Assembly: GCA_030704615.1 (NCBI GenBank)
Contig: CM060732.1
Location: 23,562,001-23,622,000 of the forward strand
Length of the DNA: 60,000 bases
DNA from: Takakia lepidozioides
Taxonomy: Eukaryota; Streptophyta; Takakiopsida; Takakiales; Takakiaceae
Direction of reading: 5' to 3'
Part shown: piece by piece, positions 39,281 to 52,049 of the stretch
How positions within the stretch are numbered: position 1 is the first letter of the stretch
Layout of the letters: the number at the start of each line of letters is the position of its first letter
Position numbers and translations under genes: made by a program
The notes under the pieces: generated by a model
Database searches by the model: none
What the model was told of the DNA's origin: nothing
Seen by the model: only the letters and a program-made list of their open reading frames with translations

Positions 39281-41462
39281 CTACTGAGTAAGAGGTCTGA
39301 CAGGTTCACTCACATCAGGATTTTGGGTGGGGGGAGGGGGATTAAAAACAATAGGGAATTTGGTGACGCGTGGCTTATCAGCCAAGATGTTTCGCTGCAC
39401 CCTGTTGATGAGGACTTTGGCAGGAGGGTCTTCACGCAAGGGCTCATCGACATACTCGTTGCTCATGTAGTAACCCACTCTAAGAAACTCCTGTCCCATG
39501 TAGGAGCATGTCAACAATAGTACAGTCACTCCTATGATGTCCTCATCCGGAATCTTCTGCGGCTCTGGTGGCTCAGCCTGTAGTCGCACCATCGCCCCAA
39601 ATCAGAGACACTCGCTGTCTACATTGTCCCATAGTCCTTGGGGCTACCTGTGGTCACTGCCATTTTCTCTAACAAAAAAATGGCATGGATGCAATGGCAT
39701 GCATGGCCTACATCTAAACTCAGGGTGGGAGCCTACCTTTGAACAAAACACAGATGCAGAGAGGGAAAAGAGACTGCAACTGCCCAATGTGCAGGCAACC
39801 TGAAGACAATATCCATTTTCTGATACATTGTCCAGGATAATCCCACCAGCCAGTGACCCTCTTCAGTAACATCAAGAACATGGTTCCTGCACCTGTGTTC
39901 ACCAACTTTGAAAATCTTGAGGCTGAGCCTAAAGCCCTGGCCCTGGTGGGGTCTAACTTTTGGGCTGCTCGCACACAGCAGATTGATGCTTGTGTGCAGT
40001 GCTTTGTAGAGGATATCTGGAAAGCCCGAAGTAATTGTCTACATACTGGAGTGAGCCCCTCACAAAGGTAGTGCCTCATCCAAACTTGGAGGAAGGGTCT
40101 ATGGCCGCAAGGCTACGGCAAACAAAGTCTTATGAGTACAATAGAAACACACTCATGTTATCCAAGAAGAAGGCTATACAACATGTTATAAGATAATGCA
40201 CACAAATCATGAATTGCTTACACCAGCGGGTTTTACTCCAGGGAGGGTTATTATCCTGCACCTTTGAACCCATGACTATATCTCTCCACTAGTGGGAGAT
40301 TCACACAAAGGATCATGGAGGAAATGTCGAATACTATGACAAATTCCATCTGCAACAAAAATCAACAGGCTCTAGTACCGTTTTGGAGGGGAGGGGTATG
40401 GGAGAGAGACAAGGAAGGCCATAGCTCTAAACAGTATCTCAAGCCTGTAGATGAAGAATCCACATGGACATGGTTTCTCATGCTCCCCAGCTCAGTTTAC
40501 TTATCCTCCAGGAAGGCCTGGGACTCCTTGTTTGACCTTCAGCTTTAGGCCACAAGTGGTCGTGGGCTCAAAGCCACATAGGATGTCACCCATTATGTCA
40601 CCCAAGCCACTTATGTGTGGGTGCTTAAGGACCGAGGACTTTCAAGTCCCAGCATGGAAAGGCCGTTGAGGTTGTAATCAGATCAGACTTTTACATCAAA
40701 GGTGGTGAATCTGAACAGTGTTGCAAAGACATTATCACAATCAGTGAGAGACATGAAACTGCCCAGCCTATATCATCTCCCAACCGAAAAGGCTTAATAG
40801 GTCACAGCCGTCTGGCATAAGAACACTGAATTTAAGTGACCTTACTGTGGATAAACACTCTCTGACACACACTCTTGCGCTTTGGTCATTCCACCCCTCA
40901 TGGCCCATTTCCGCATTCGTATTCCCATTTTCCCACTCCACTAACAAGAGAGCCACTACATAGAATAGAAACTCAGGAATTGAAAATACCTGGAACACAA
41001 ATCGGTAATTTCCAACATTGACAGGGCCCACAAGCACACTCTCCAAAACTTGGTCGTACTTCTCATCTTCAGCAGACCCCACGTAGATCAGCTTCCATTC
41101 CAGGTCTGCAGATGTTCGCCCATACAATGAACTATGACCAAATCTTGGCACAATGTAGGCAATTACAGATTCTAACAGAGGGTAATTGCAGAAAATTTTC
41201 TATCTGGTATTGCAGCTTGATTAGAAACGAGCCTGACAAGCACAAGCACTGGTCCAAAAAACCTTCACAATGGAGTGCATACAGATAGACATCAAAGGGT
41301 GCATGCATGCAGCTCAATATAGAGCTTCTGAGAGGGGAGAATGCTGTACTCACCATCTTTTAGAGGGACGAGACATTCATAGGAAATCTCAAACTGGAAC
41401 GGATTGAGGAACATAGATGGATTGTCGAGAACTGTCACGTTGGTCACGTTCACCGCACTCAT
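39281..41462 (-). CDS. ASF1: Histone chaperone ASF1, three exons
   Basis: Nuclear chaperone that binds H3-H4 dimers and passes them to CAF-1 or HIRA. Exons: 41462-41354, 41105-40990, 39577-39281. The protein is 173 residues. It starts [20 protein letters not shown], the invariant ASF1 N-terminus, which fixes the start codon. Next come [28 protein letters not shown] and [14 protein letters not shown]. Exon 3 gives [20 protein letters not shown] and [10 protein letters not shown], the strands that contact the H3 C-terminal helix, then [15 protein letters not shown]. The immunoglobulin-like core is complete. The tail after about residue 155 is short and proline-rich ([14 protein letters not shown]), without the long acidic tail of yeast Asf1, as in plants. 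Intron 2 (about 1.4 kb) contains LINE debris in the opposite orientation. The gene is divergent from MECR. Confidence 0.95.
39750..40150 (+). mobile_element. LINE 3' end inside ASF1 intron 2
   Basis: On the + strand, antisense to ASF1, the reading [20 protein letters not shown] followed by HCPG has the CxxC...HxxxxC layout of the L1 ORF2 zinc-binding domain. One stop lies just after it, then [18 protein letters not shown] and EDIWKARSN. It is followed at 40080-40145 by the noncoding tail shared with GR intron 7 and MECR intron 5. The coding part is about 80% similar to the GR-intron copy by eye, so both derive from one LINE family. Confidence 0.75.
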
Positions 41463-42687
41463 TGTTGAGGCCCACCAGATCTATACGGCTTTCCTCTGAA
41501 GCAAAGCTGCTGCAAATGACTCTCAAGAAACCCTAGCACACGGAAGGCTTCGCTCACTCTTCACATCCGCAAGCAAGACTCATGACAGAAAGGAATTTAC
41601 TTGGAGCAATGACGCACAGGCGCCGACAAGGTATTGTATAGACACTCTGGCGTGCTTGATGGACGCAGTCCCTATCGGAGGGTCTTCTATTGTTATGGCT
41701 CTTTTGGTGGTCAGTGCCGGGAGCTAGTGCAAGCGTCACAGATGCAATTCAATGTATCTCACCCCATACAAAACCCTTGAAGCCTGCTACAGAGGTGATG
41801 AGGAGGGGAGGCGCTTCCGAAGCTCGGGTTATATGGAAGAAGAGTGCCGGTTCGTCAAGGACGCAAAGCCTTGTTGATCGAAGAATTGCACTGTTTGACT
41901 GGGTCATACGAAGGAACCTTATCATCTGAGGCCTTATTAAACACGCAATTGCAAATGTGGCAACTGTAAAACTTCGGATGGATCGCTTGAGCTCGACGAG
42001 AGTAGGACGCACGTTGTGAAGCAATTTCAAAACAGCCACCCAAGAGGAAGTCCCGAAACAAAGATAAATTCACGAACAGATCCACAATTCTAGAAATGCC
42101 GCTCTCCGAAAGACGGACAATCCCTCCAGACAATTCTAAGTGCGAGACACACCGGTGGAGGAAGCTCGAAAGCACCCAACAACGGATTCTACCCTTCCGA
42201 AAGAAAACAAATTCGTGGGTTCTCGAGCAACCAGAAAATCAGAGAAGGATCTTCCTCCAGCACTGCAGCAACACAGGCAAAATCGTGCAGACAATCGATC
42301 GACACAAGAAAGAAAGAAAGAGCTTCCTTCCTCTGTCTGCGGAGATAGGTCTGCTGCACGACTATGCCTACGGACTAGGTACCTAAAAGTAGGCAGTAGG
42401 TAGCTAGTGTATTCAAGGCTCTTCGCGCGGCTTTTCTCCCGCGCTAAACCGGCAATACCAGGTCGAAATCTGCCTGTCACCGGCTCCCGGTTCCCGGTTC
42501 CCGAAATATAGGTGCAGAGCGTGACCGGTTGCGTCACCAGTTGTCAGTTGGCCGTTCGGGTTCCGTTTGTGGGAACTGGCAATCAGCTACAAAACTTCCT
42601 GTACGTGAAGCCTGTAGCTAACGCAGGTTTTCTAGGGTTTTGCAATGATCGGTCTTCTTCTTCTCTTCGTCTCCAGTCTGCGAAAGC
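41463..42687. promoter_or_regulatory. Shared upstream region of ASF1 (-) and MECR (+)
   Basis: About 1.2 kb between divergent start codons, containing both 5' untranslated regions and promoters. Frames at 41690-42540 overlap in several phases and show no domain. A GAAAGAAAG run lies near 42308-42320, and repeated CCGG/CCCGG words lie near 42440-42510. No TATA box was placed with confidence. Confidence 0.45.
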
Positions 42688-45600
42688 ATGGCAGCAGTGC
42701 GGCAGGCGCGAGTCTGGGTTCCTCGCTCGCTTTCCCGTATTTGTGATTGGGGAAGGGCTCATCCCACTCTTCTGTCTCCTCGTTCGGTGGCCTCCAGGAT
42801 TGAATGCGCTTGTTTAGCTTCGACATTGACATGTCCACCTGCCAAGGCTGCAGTCTACCATGCGCATGGACCACCCGAGAATGTTCTCAAGTCCGTCTCT
42901 ATTTCTCTGCAGTGTTTCCGCATGAGTTAAATTGTCTGGGTTTTTACGTGGTGAATTGAGAATTTGTGACAGTGTAGCCCAAATTTCGTGAGATTCCTTG
43001 TGAGATCGCGCCCCACAACCTTCTGTTGGGCTTGCCTCCGCACCAGGTCGGCTTACAGTGCTTTTAAAGATCTTGGAGTCAGAGGATCTGTGTTTGTAAC
43101 CCAAATCTGGTTATTGTGGTTAACGTGAGAGTGGGAAACAGTTACCAGGGCTGATTCTTGGCTCGTTCCGTCTGTGTCGTAAGTCATAACCTACTAAAAT
43201 GGGGTTTTCTACATACTATATTGTGAGGGTAGCAAGAATGCAACTTCGAAAATATGTTGCAGCTTGTCTAACGAGTGCGAATTCTTTGCTCTATGTCAAA
43301 CTGGTGCCAGATGCACACCTGGAATCACATGAACAAACACTTTTTACTATTGCTATCTTCAGCTTTAAAAGGTTGTCACTTGAATTTGTCACTTGGTTTC
43401 TACTCATTAGCGCACTTTCGTTCTTTTGTTGGCAAGTTCTGCTCTAAAGTCCGTTTACTTTACTCGAAGATGCGGTAGAGCAATCCATCGCCCAAGGCTG
43501 TGGTTGAAGGCCTGGCAAGGTTGTCTGACTACAGAGGAAAGGAGTACCTGCTTTATATGCTCGACAATGTAATGCAAAATTAGATGTCAAAGTTAGTAAC
43601 ACTCGAGCTATGACAAGTGTGCCATTAACCCTCTTGACATTTTACAAAATCATTCTTGATTCCAACATAAATGCATAAAATTCCTGAGGAATGCATACCC
43701 TGTGTGCCTTTCCGAAGATGAAGCTGGCTGAAGCCAAGTTGGGTTTAACGTCATGATTCTAACCAGAACTGACTGTTACTTTTTGACTGAGGATAGGAGT
43801 TACGAAGTGGAAGTCTAAATTGTCCAGGCAAGCCAAAGATGAAGGAAGTGAAATGTGGCATCATATGGAATTTTAGCGAAAGAGTGTTTCATGAAATAAA
43901 GTTGGATTGTTGATAATGTTGCCTGCAGAGTGGTGGAGTTGCCAGGGAGGGATCTACATGACGGGGAAGTGTGTGTCAAGATGTTGGCGGCTCCCATTAA
44001 CCCCTCTGATATTAATCGGGTTGAAGGTCTTCTATCATTCTTTTCCTTCCTACTTCTTTTGGTATGTTGGAAGGCTCAGGTTTCTCTCCCTTAAGGTTCA
44101 TGGGGGGTGGGGTTGTGTAATGGTGTAGAAATGGTTGCAAGAAGAGACATGTCTAACTTCAAATCCACTACAGCAAGACAACATCTAACAGTCCTATCAT
44201 CCACAGTATCCACATTTGCAACAATGTGGGCATTACGAGGAAAAGAGTGGGCATCAAACCAACTAGGACTGTTTGACGTTGTCTTCCTGTAGCGGATTTG
44301 ACGAGACTGGCCTCGGACTGCAAACCTTCTGCACCTTAACACCCCTACTTCCCATGGGCTTATGTGAGACATATCCTAACCCTCCAGAATGCAAAGATGG
44401 GTGTGATTTTCACGGAAACCACCACAAAGTGTGCAAGTGGTTTTGCTTGACAAAAGTATATACCTTGCCCCACACCATACTTATGTTTTGTGTCGTTTGT
44501 TGTGAGGGATATATAGCGGGTCATCTGACTTTGATATTGCCGAACTAACATTGAAAGGACCAAACCTCAGCTCCTGTCTTTTTATCAGCTTTCTAATTAG
44601 AGATACTCGCGTAACAATGTCTATCATGAGAGTCCAATGGTTGGGATGGGAGGTGGGGTATCATGAAGTAGTTTCAAGCCACTGCAAGGGCTGTACGTGG
44701 ACACCAGAATGTGTGGCACCATGTGCAGACTGCGACCACAATAGTGCACCCGCAACTTTCAGTAGAAGACGAGAAATAGCAAAGCCGGGAGACCTCTTTC
44801 GGGTTGTCTCTCTGCACAAGTCTGCGTAATGCGAGTCCCTTAACTCAGATGCTTATTTCTGCGCATTCGAAACCAGAAGGACAGGGAACATAGTCATTTA
44901 ACAGTGTTCAGTTGAGCTTAGACAACTCACTCATTAGGTAGGGATCTCAGCGTGAGGTTTGCCTGTGCTGAGGTGTGGATGATGAAAATGATCATAGAAT
45001 GCTATTCTTCAGAGTGTCCTATGTCTATATCTTTATCCCCTGAATCCAGGAAATTGGAGGCTGCATTCAATGTGAATTATCTAGATGCTGGTGTAAGTGT
45101 GCAGGAGTCTATCCAATCCGACCTTCACTGCCTGCAGTGGGAGGCACTGAGGGCGTGGGAGTGGTCATTGCTACTACGCCTGGAGTTTCCAGCCTAAAGG
45201 TCCATGACTGGGTGATTCCAGCTCAATCCTTGCTTGGTGAGTCTACCTGTAGTGTCCATGAACACCTTTTGGACCAGCTATATTTTCAGAGGATGTGCCA
45301 AGGTTATATTTCGTGTTTTTGTCTTCTACCACTAAGATGGAAGACATGTACTATTCAGAATATCCTTTGGGGCAAGACCTTCATAAAGGGATTTTGCATC
45401 CTCTCATCCGGTTTGTACAAGTCATACTCAAGTTGTGAAAACCTCCTCTACCTCACAAACACTGCTTAATGTACCCTTGTGAAGGTACATGGCGAACTCA
45501 CATTGCCAAGGAAGAGAGTGCTTGGTGTCGAGTGGTCCGGGATGTTCCAGCGGAGTATGCAGCAACTGTCGCCATCAACCCTTGCACAGCACTGCGTATG

Positions 45601-48600
45601 CTCAGTGATGTTGTCCACCTTGAACCTGGTTAGTGTCTTTTCATCCACTTTAGCTTTGAAGTCTGAGGTCTCTGAAATTTTTCGTAAGAGGAGAGTTTCT
45701 CTTCACCTCGATACACATACTATTGCAGTCAACAAGGTAACTGACATAGTAAGAGGGTCGATCATGAAGTATCAAAACAAGATTTCAATGGTTCATTAAG
45801 TGGGTGATCGCATGTATGCTATGGATCGTGTGCTGCAGTGCAGCATCTTCGCTGAAGGGGCCCTTTTCTTGAACGTTCGGTCTCAGGGGACTTGGTGGTC
45901 CAGAATGGGGCAACTAGCATGGTGGGACAATGTGTCATCCAATTAGCACGAATTCGGAATTTGCACTCCATCAACCTAGTGAGGGACAGGTAGTCTGTGT
46001 CTCTTTCTCTCTCTTATGCTTAATATTTTTGTTTCCGCTCAAACTGAGTGCGGGGTCAGTGGCCACAAGGCTACGACAAACAATGTCTTATGAGTACATT
46101 TTTCTTATGCTTAATTTTCGGGCAATGAAAGGGTGAAAAACCATAGAACAAACTTTATTTACCAAGCCAAAATCACAGAGTGCAGCCTGACCAGAGGAGT
46201 GTTGTCCTGCCTGCTACTTTACAAGAAAGTCAAGCCACACCTATAGGTAGAAGAGGAAGAAGCCCTGGACCACCAGCACCTAACTCCAAAATTCCAAGAG
46301 AGGCATGGAGGACTAAGATCATGTCCATTAGAAGCTTTGGAAGGTGGGCTCATCAAATAGGCCAGTGACAGAATAATGACTGTTGAACCAAGGCACAATC
46401 AAAAGCCATGAAACCAGCCAAACCATTCGTCACATCCATCCTACTCATCATGGTTTTCATTTGTCACATCTATTGTCAGCTAAAGGTGGTAGACCCCTAC
46501 AACAAACCCCAGGAGTGAATAATCCTCTTAAGGTATGTCACAGCCACCCTAACAAGGAGCTGGCAAGTCGTCCATTCTTTCAATGTACACATGGAGGATG
46601 TAAGTTGGAGAGAAAGGAAAGGACCACAACATTATGAGCTCTGTGATGTCAGGCAATTGAGCACTTTGTTATGTGGTGTTGTGGTCACAGGCCAGACCTT
46701 GATGAAGTGAAAGCAAGGCTTAAGGCTCTGGGTGCTGAAGACGTGCTCTCTGAAGGAGAAATGAGTGGACAAGACAAAAAGATGTTTCTGGTAGACATCA
46801 TTTTCATCACCTATTACTGACCTGTAGTGAGATAAAATGGATAGGGGATGTGACTTGCCACTGCTTGCAATCACTGCCAGTTGGGCCATGTGGGAGGAAA
46901 AATGACTACAGGCCAGGAGGCCTGTCTTGGTACCCTGCGTCACCTACTGACAGTGCCGGAGGCATTATAACAATGGCATCGTTGCCTCTAGTCCTTGACA
47001 CAGAGCGTATGTCCATATGAAGAGATTACAGCAGCCAGTGGTTAGGGGCTGTTGCTGTAGATCAAATCCGCTTGTGTGATCTTCGGTGAAGGTGCTCGCA
47101 TGTGGTCCACCCAACGGCAGCTGCGACCATGGCCATTGCTTTGTAATCTTTAGAGGAAGAACTGAGGAGTCCAAAGTTGTGATTGGAGCAGTGTTAGATA
47201 CAATTGGTGGGACTAAGGTGCCTGCCCTGTACCAGAAGGCAGAAGCTGTAACATCTAGGCCACATAATCTCTTCCTCATCCATGTGGCTATAGGGAACTA
47301 ATGACATTTGCTGTTGCCAACATGTTGAAGGCTGGTCGACGCGAGCCAAAACTCGGTTTGAATTGTGTGGGTGGATCTGCAGCAAATGCAGTCCTCAAGT
47401 TACTAGGGTATGTTTATGAGCTTTGTTTCCCTTAACTGCAAATAAGTTACCGGTCGGTCTGATCAATAGGCTAAACCCTTTGTCAGTGTGTGTGTGTGTG
47501 TATTTATGTATACACACCTCCAGACGATCCAGTGCTATAATTTCTTCTTGTTTTCTCTTGCATCACAGTTCTTACATGTATCCTTCCTGGGCAGATGAGC
47601 AGAGAGTGCATAATCAAACTCAACAAGAAGTTTGAAAGTGATTGGAGGACGTGACTGCTTGCTGATAATATGCAGGGAAGGGAGCATAATGGTCACGTAT
47701 GGAGGCATGGCCAAAAAGCCCATAACTGTTCCCACTGGGCCTCTGATCTTCAAGGTTTTGATTTTCCTGCTGAAATAGTCTTGTAGTGACCAGCTATTTG
47801 CAATGGACCTTAACATACGTCACGTCCTTGCCATTTTTATGATTTTGTTGCTGATCTTACAGCTGTGGTTAATATTCCTGTTACTTGCTAATGGGTGCGC
47901 ATGCTCATTATGGCCAATACCGAATAAGAACAGATTTGCAATCAAGTTCCACATCTTCATTGAACACCTGGTCACTTGCTTTAAGATTTTGCCCTCCCCA
48001 CCCAAGGCAGACAACTGACTTGGATCATGGCACCTAGTTACCAATTCGATGAACACACATGCTGGGCTCTATACAGTTTTTTAACATCAGTTTTGGCCTG
48101 CATGCACAGGATCTCCGGTTGCAGGGGTTTTGGCTTGAGAAGTGGAAAACCAAGCATACTCGAGAAGAGTTTGCTGTAATGGCCAACTATTTGCTTGGAC
48201 TCATCCGGGATGGCAAGCTTAAATACACGTATGTCACTGCCATCAATGTATATCCTGTCCTAGTTGGTTGGCAACAATTGCAGTTGGGGACTAACTGCTG
48301 TGTCTCGTGAGAAGGAAAAAGATCTGAACTGTAGGGATGTTATATGTGATGGCATTGATGCACCCACCACTCTTGTCCATTTAATAGCTCACCAGGAGCA
48401 GTGATGATATGGTTGTTATTGGGGAAGTGATGACATGAATGTCTGTATTGATACGTAGACAAGGGTTCAAAACCTGTGCTCTGATTCTTGTTATTACCTC
48501 GTAGCTGGAGTCATGGCTTCTTGAAAGAAGGAAAAGTTCTGATGGCGCTGGGTCTTGCTGGGTGATAGAATGGAGAAAGTCCCATTTTCGGACTTCGAGG

Positions 48601-48665
48601 CTGCATTACAAAAAGCCTTGGGCAAGCACGGGAGTGTGTCAAAGCAAGTCCTTATCTTTGACTAG
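42688..48665 (+). CDS. MECR: Mitochondrial trans-2-enoyl-CoA/ACP reductase, 10 exons
   Basis: NADPH-dependent last step of mitochondrial type II fatty-acid synthesis, in the medium-chain dehydrogenase/reductase family. Exons: 42688-42890, 43929-44026, 45105-45236, 45485-45628, 45887-45989, 46691-46790, 47331-47407, 47676-47754, 48110-48228, 48569-48665. All phases agree and the protein is 383 residues, close to animal and plant MECR. Residues 1 to about 50 (MAAVRQARVWVPRSLSRI) are Arg/Ser-rich, as in a mitochondrial presequence. Next come VVELPGRDLHDGEVCVKM, AAPINPSDINRVEG, GVYPIRPSLPAVGGTEGVG with the active-site-side Tyr, ATVAINPCTALRML, the Rossmann motif QNGATSMVGQCVIQLAR, LGLNCVGGSAANAVLKLLG, MVTYGGMAKKPITVPTG and the end VSKQVLIFD. 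Exons 6 and 7 were joined by matching the 35-residue spacing of the family. Large introns hold repeats and unassigned frames. Confidence 0.93.
46020..46105 (+). repeat. Copy of the LINE tail repeat in MECR intron 5
   Basis: The run from about 46036 to 46100 (core GTGGCCACAAGGCTACGACA, then CAATGTCTTATGAGTACA) is the same tail as at 15366-15425 and 40080-40145, preceded by a CTCTTTCTCTCTC run. No coding LINE sequence accompanies it here, so it may be a separate short element using the same 3' end. Confidence 0.6.
47486..47501 (+). repeat. TG microsatellite in MECR intron 7
   Basis: A (TG)n run of about eight units lies between exons 7 and 8. No role is evident. Confidence 0.8.
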
Positions 48666-50886
48666 TTCAGAGTCTTCACCAAGCTGGTTTGCAGTCAGCT
48701 TACAAATCCGTGTGCAAGGTGCTGGGGTAGCAACACTACTAATGTTGAAGGTGTAATAATAACATCATCTTTAAAGCTTTTCAAATGTTGTGTAGCAATG
48801 CCTGCATGTAGGAGAGGGTAAGAGATATATAGCTAATAAGCCCTCGCGGAAATAAAGCTTGGGCCCAGTTTTGGACAGGGTTGGATTGAGAGGAATAGTG
48901 ACTGCTGTATTGCTGTAGACCAGAGATGCATCATGTCATGGGCCTGTGAATAGCTGTGTAGAATAACTCTCAGGCTTGAATTCTGTCAGCTGCACATATG
49001 TAAGAAATTACTTGGTACATACCTCCTTACTATTAAGACTATAAGCCTGCTAAACCTTAGTTGAACTGAGAGGGTTGACTCCTAACAAAGGAGATCTAAT
49101 CAAATTTCAAAAGCAGTCCTATCCAAACAACAAAAAGACTTGGCCCAACTATGTGCCCATATAACCATGTAGGTCATGCACTTGGGAAGTCCAAAAGTAT
49201 TTCTACTAGATCCCTCATTGATATTACAGCTGGTAGATGTCCAGTTATGGCCAGCAGCATGAGCGTGGCCTACCTCCCCAAGATACAAGCTTATTGTCCT
49301 ACTGAGAATCTCAATGAATGATATCATTGAGGGATCTAGCAGACAAAGTTTGTACTTCCCAGATTGAGGATGTCATATGTTTACATGGGATGCTTGTGGG
49401 GCAGAGTCTTTCTGTTGTTCTTGTAGGCACTTTTATCAAACTTGATGATGTCCTTTTGGATCCCAGATCTACGCTTACCAATCTCATCTTCGTTATCAAT
49501 CTAGTGCAGCAAAATAGGGCTGCATCACATATCCTGGTAGGGACTCTTGGCAGGAGCAACAAATACATGGGAATTAAACAAGAGAAGCTCTGGTTAAGGA
49601 GGTACACTTGTGGTAGAAAATATCTTCTAAGTAAGCTTCTCCTCTCTTCCATGGATAAATTTTGGGCCCTGATAGGATCTATAAAGGGTACCAAAGAGTT
49701 TGCATATTAGGTGTAGTTATCAAGCTTTATTGGCTCTCTTGTAGAGAGAGACTTTGCGGAGACATGCAGAAAATGTGGTCAAAGTACCTTACACCATGTC
49801 AAGGCGCTGATTGGTGTGTTCTGCTGAGTCATGCTCGTCTTACCTTCCTCTTATGTTGTGCCAAAGCAAAGCAAGAGAGCCAATTGCCATTTGAGGCTTG
49901 TTTCAATCAGCAATAGCAAGAACTTACTAACATATGTTAAAAGTGGTTGTGGGTTCAAAACCGCGTATGTCACCCTTTATGGCCAACCTAATAATACAAG
50001 GGGGAGTTGCTCGGTGTATTGTTTGGGTATTTTGGGCAACCAAGTTGCCCCAATGGCCGTTAAATGAAAGGCACAGAGCCAGGGCTAAGTTATGTTGGCT
50101 TCCACAGGAGTCAATACGTTTCAATCTTGCTTCTCAAGTTTGGTCATGTGGCTCTAGAGAATATCATTAGATCCATCTTGCTAGAGCAAAACCTCTTGAT
50201 ATATATTGCTTGCGGTCCAAAAGTCCAGCCTTGAATTTCATTGTCAGGTCTGAAGGTGCCTGTTATGGAGGGTTGTGTCGACCCTCACAGAAACAGAGAC
50301 AAACCAGCCTATGCAAATAAAAATATCTTGGTTTCATGTGAATCTTGGCATTTGTACTAAAGTTTTTTGCAAAAGTGAAAATGCCCCTCAACATGCTTGG
50401 TCTTTTTCCTAGCACAATCTATATTTGTTTCCAGCCCTTGCCTAGTAGTCCCTAACCAAGTCTTGCTAAATTAGTCTCTGATACTCTCTCCTTCAAGAAT
50501 CATTGTCATTAACAATTTTAGAAGAATAGATATTGTGTTTTGACTTTCTAGTAACTTAAGAACTTGCCCATGTCAGACAAACAAAACATTCTTTTATAGC
50601 CTGCTGCTGCCGAAACAATTATAACTTATAATGTCATTTCACTCCGAAAACTATTGTCTTTCGTTTGGGAGGTCAAAGACACTTTCTAACAACCATAACG
50701 GGGAAATATGGTATCCTAAAGATTTTGAAGGTTTGAAGATTTGAAGGCTGTATGTGCTTTGTGGGCGATAGAGGGATGGAATAGTGTCCGAGTGAGAAGC
50801 TAGTGAGAGAGGATCATCTGAGTAATCTGAGGGTTGGTTAGGGATGAGTTTATCTAAGGCTCTTCTCTCCATGAAGGTTGTTTGTA
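48666..50886. other. Gap downstream of MECR, no gene assigned
   Basis: The stretch is mostly without coding signal. At 49311-49710 both strands are open for 120-130 codons (+ frame ISLRDLADKVCTSQIEDVIC), but neither frame shows a known domain. At 49730-50330 several short frames follow one another with stops (for example QESQLPFEACFNQ), as in a decayed transposon. I could not assign a family. Confidence 0.35.
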
Positions 50887-52045
50887 TTAGGGCCCTGCCC
50901 CACCTGCAGTTAGGCACCCAATAGTTAGTGTCATTTAAGCTAACTATTGGGTTTAGGTGCCCCACTTACAGTTATACTAACTAGCACTCCCAATAGTTAG
51001 TGCATCTCACTAACTGAGATAGAGTGGTTTGGTGTAAAAGCTAATGGGCTTGAAACAGGTCCTTTAAGCTAACAGGTGCACACGTCTTTGCCATGTTGGC
51101 TTGCCATCTCCTTGACTGTGACGTTCAAGGAGCGAGGAGTATCGGGAGAGTGGACTGTCGTGGAGTGGAGGGTCTGCCTAGATTGAGCTTCGTCGGCGCA
51201 AAGCTGATCTATAATTTGTGCATAATTTTGTATTACAAATTATACATAAATAAATGATTTATTATATATATAAACCGATTGAACGTGGAAATGAGAGTAA
51301 TGGAAATCCTGCAGCCTCCGAAGCTGAACAACAGCCCACCCCCGGCCGCCATTCCATGGCTTCTTTGATGGATATGGAATCCAGGGATTCGAAGCGATAT
51401 TCCACTAGCAGCAGGGGAAGCCCTTGGAGCGGGACATCCTTTTCTTTCTCAAATGCTAACAACAAGTCAATCAATGAGGACGATTTTAGCTCCAACTGGC
51501 GGTCAAGCAGAAGCATTTGGGAGGCTAAAGTAAGCGCGAATGCACCAAGAAAGGGCGGAAAGAAACCTGGGAGCGACTGCTCACAATTCAGGCCCTTGAG
51601 GAGGGGGGAAAATTCATCGTCGCGGAGAGCACATCCTATTTTTATTTTCTTTGCATACTCTAGTTTTAGGGCACCTACTCTGCAGCCAGTCCCCAAAAAA
51701 ATGGTAAGTATGCCATATATAGATTAGTTTTGGTTGAAATCAAGCTCGGAGCATTTGAAGGTCTCATAAGAACAACGTCTCATATGTCACTTGGCAGGGG
51801 CTGTTTTCATAGGAAGCACAGGGCTTGCGTGGAAATAGTGCTCTACGTGGCTGAGAATCGCCATACAAACAGGGCACTAACTGATATCCTGGTGGGGCAC
51901 CATTACATTTAAGTTCTCCAATTAGTGATTCTCTTATTACTGTCAACTGTGAGTGGGGCACTAAATTCAGTTAAGACTAACTGGACACCTAATAGTGAGA
52001 CACTAACTATTGGGAGTACTAACTGCAGGTGGGGCAGGCCCCTTA
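50887..52045. mobile_element. PIF/Harbinger-type DNA transposon, non-autonomous
   Basis: An element of 1153 bp (50890-52042) is flanked by TTA on both sides (50887-50889 and 52043-52045), the 3-bp target preference of PIF/Harbinger. Its terminal 24 bases (50890-50913 and 52019-52042) are inverted copies with one mismatch, beginning GGGCCCTGCCCC and GGGGCCTGCCCC, like Tourist-type ends. Subterminal regions carry repeated words around CTAACTATTGGG in both orientations. No DDE transposase or Myb-like protein is visible. One ORF of unknown origin lies inside it (listed separately). Confidence 0.75.
51254..51727 (+). CDS. ORF carried inside the Harbinger-type element
   Basis: A frame of 157 codons lies well inside the terminal repeats. 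The likelier start may be the ATG at 51356 (MASLMDMESRDSKRYSTSSR). The product is low-complexity, rich in S, R, N and K, with SINEDDFSSNWRSSRSIWEA and APRKGGKKPGSD. No transposase or known domain is present. At 51704 a perfect donor (ATG|GTAAGT) ends the coding-like stretch in phase 0. A strong acceptor (T-tract, then CCGTAG) lies just outside the element at 52071 and opens a 27-codon frame. This looks like a captured exon, possibly still spliced. The antisense strand is also open, so coding status is not proven. Confidence 0.35.
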   Translation: MIYYIYKPIERGNESNGNPAASEAEQQPTPGRHSMASLMDMESRDSKRYSTSSRGSPWSGTSFSFSNANNKSINEDDFSSNWRSSRSIWEAKVSANAPRKGGKKPGSDCSQFRPLRRGENSSSRRAHPIFIFFAYSSFRAPTLQPVPKKMVSMPYID

Positions 52046-52049
52046 CCAT

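Noticed and set aside
43199-43478. Possible membrane protein ORF (82 codons)
   Set aside because: It lies inside MECR intron 1, lacks homology and is compatible with chance in AT-rich sequence.
44551-44829. Cys-rich ORF in MECR intron 2
   Set aside because: The Cys spacing does not fit a known zinc finger, and no splice support or homologue was recognised.
47086-47301. Extra MECR exon with a Rossmann-like stretch
   Set aside because: Joining exon 6 (to 46790) directly to 47331 reproduces the 35-residue family spacing exactly. The frame at 47086 would add unaligned sequence.
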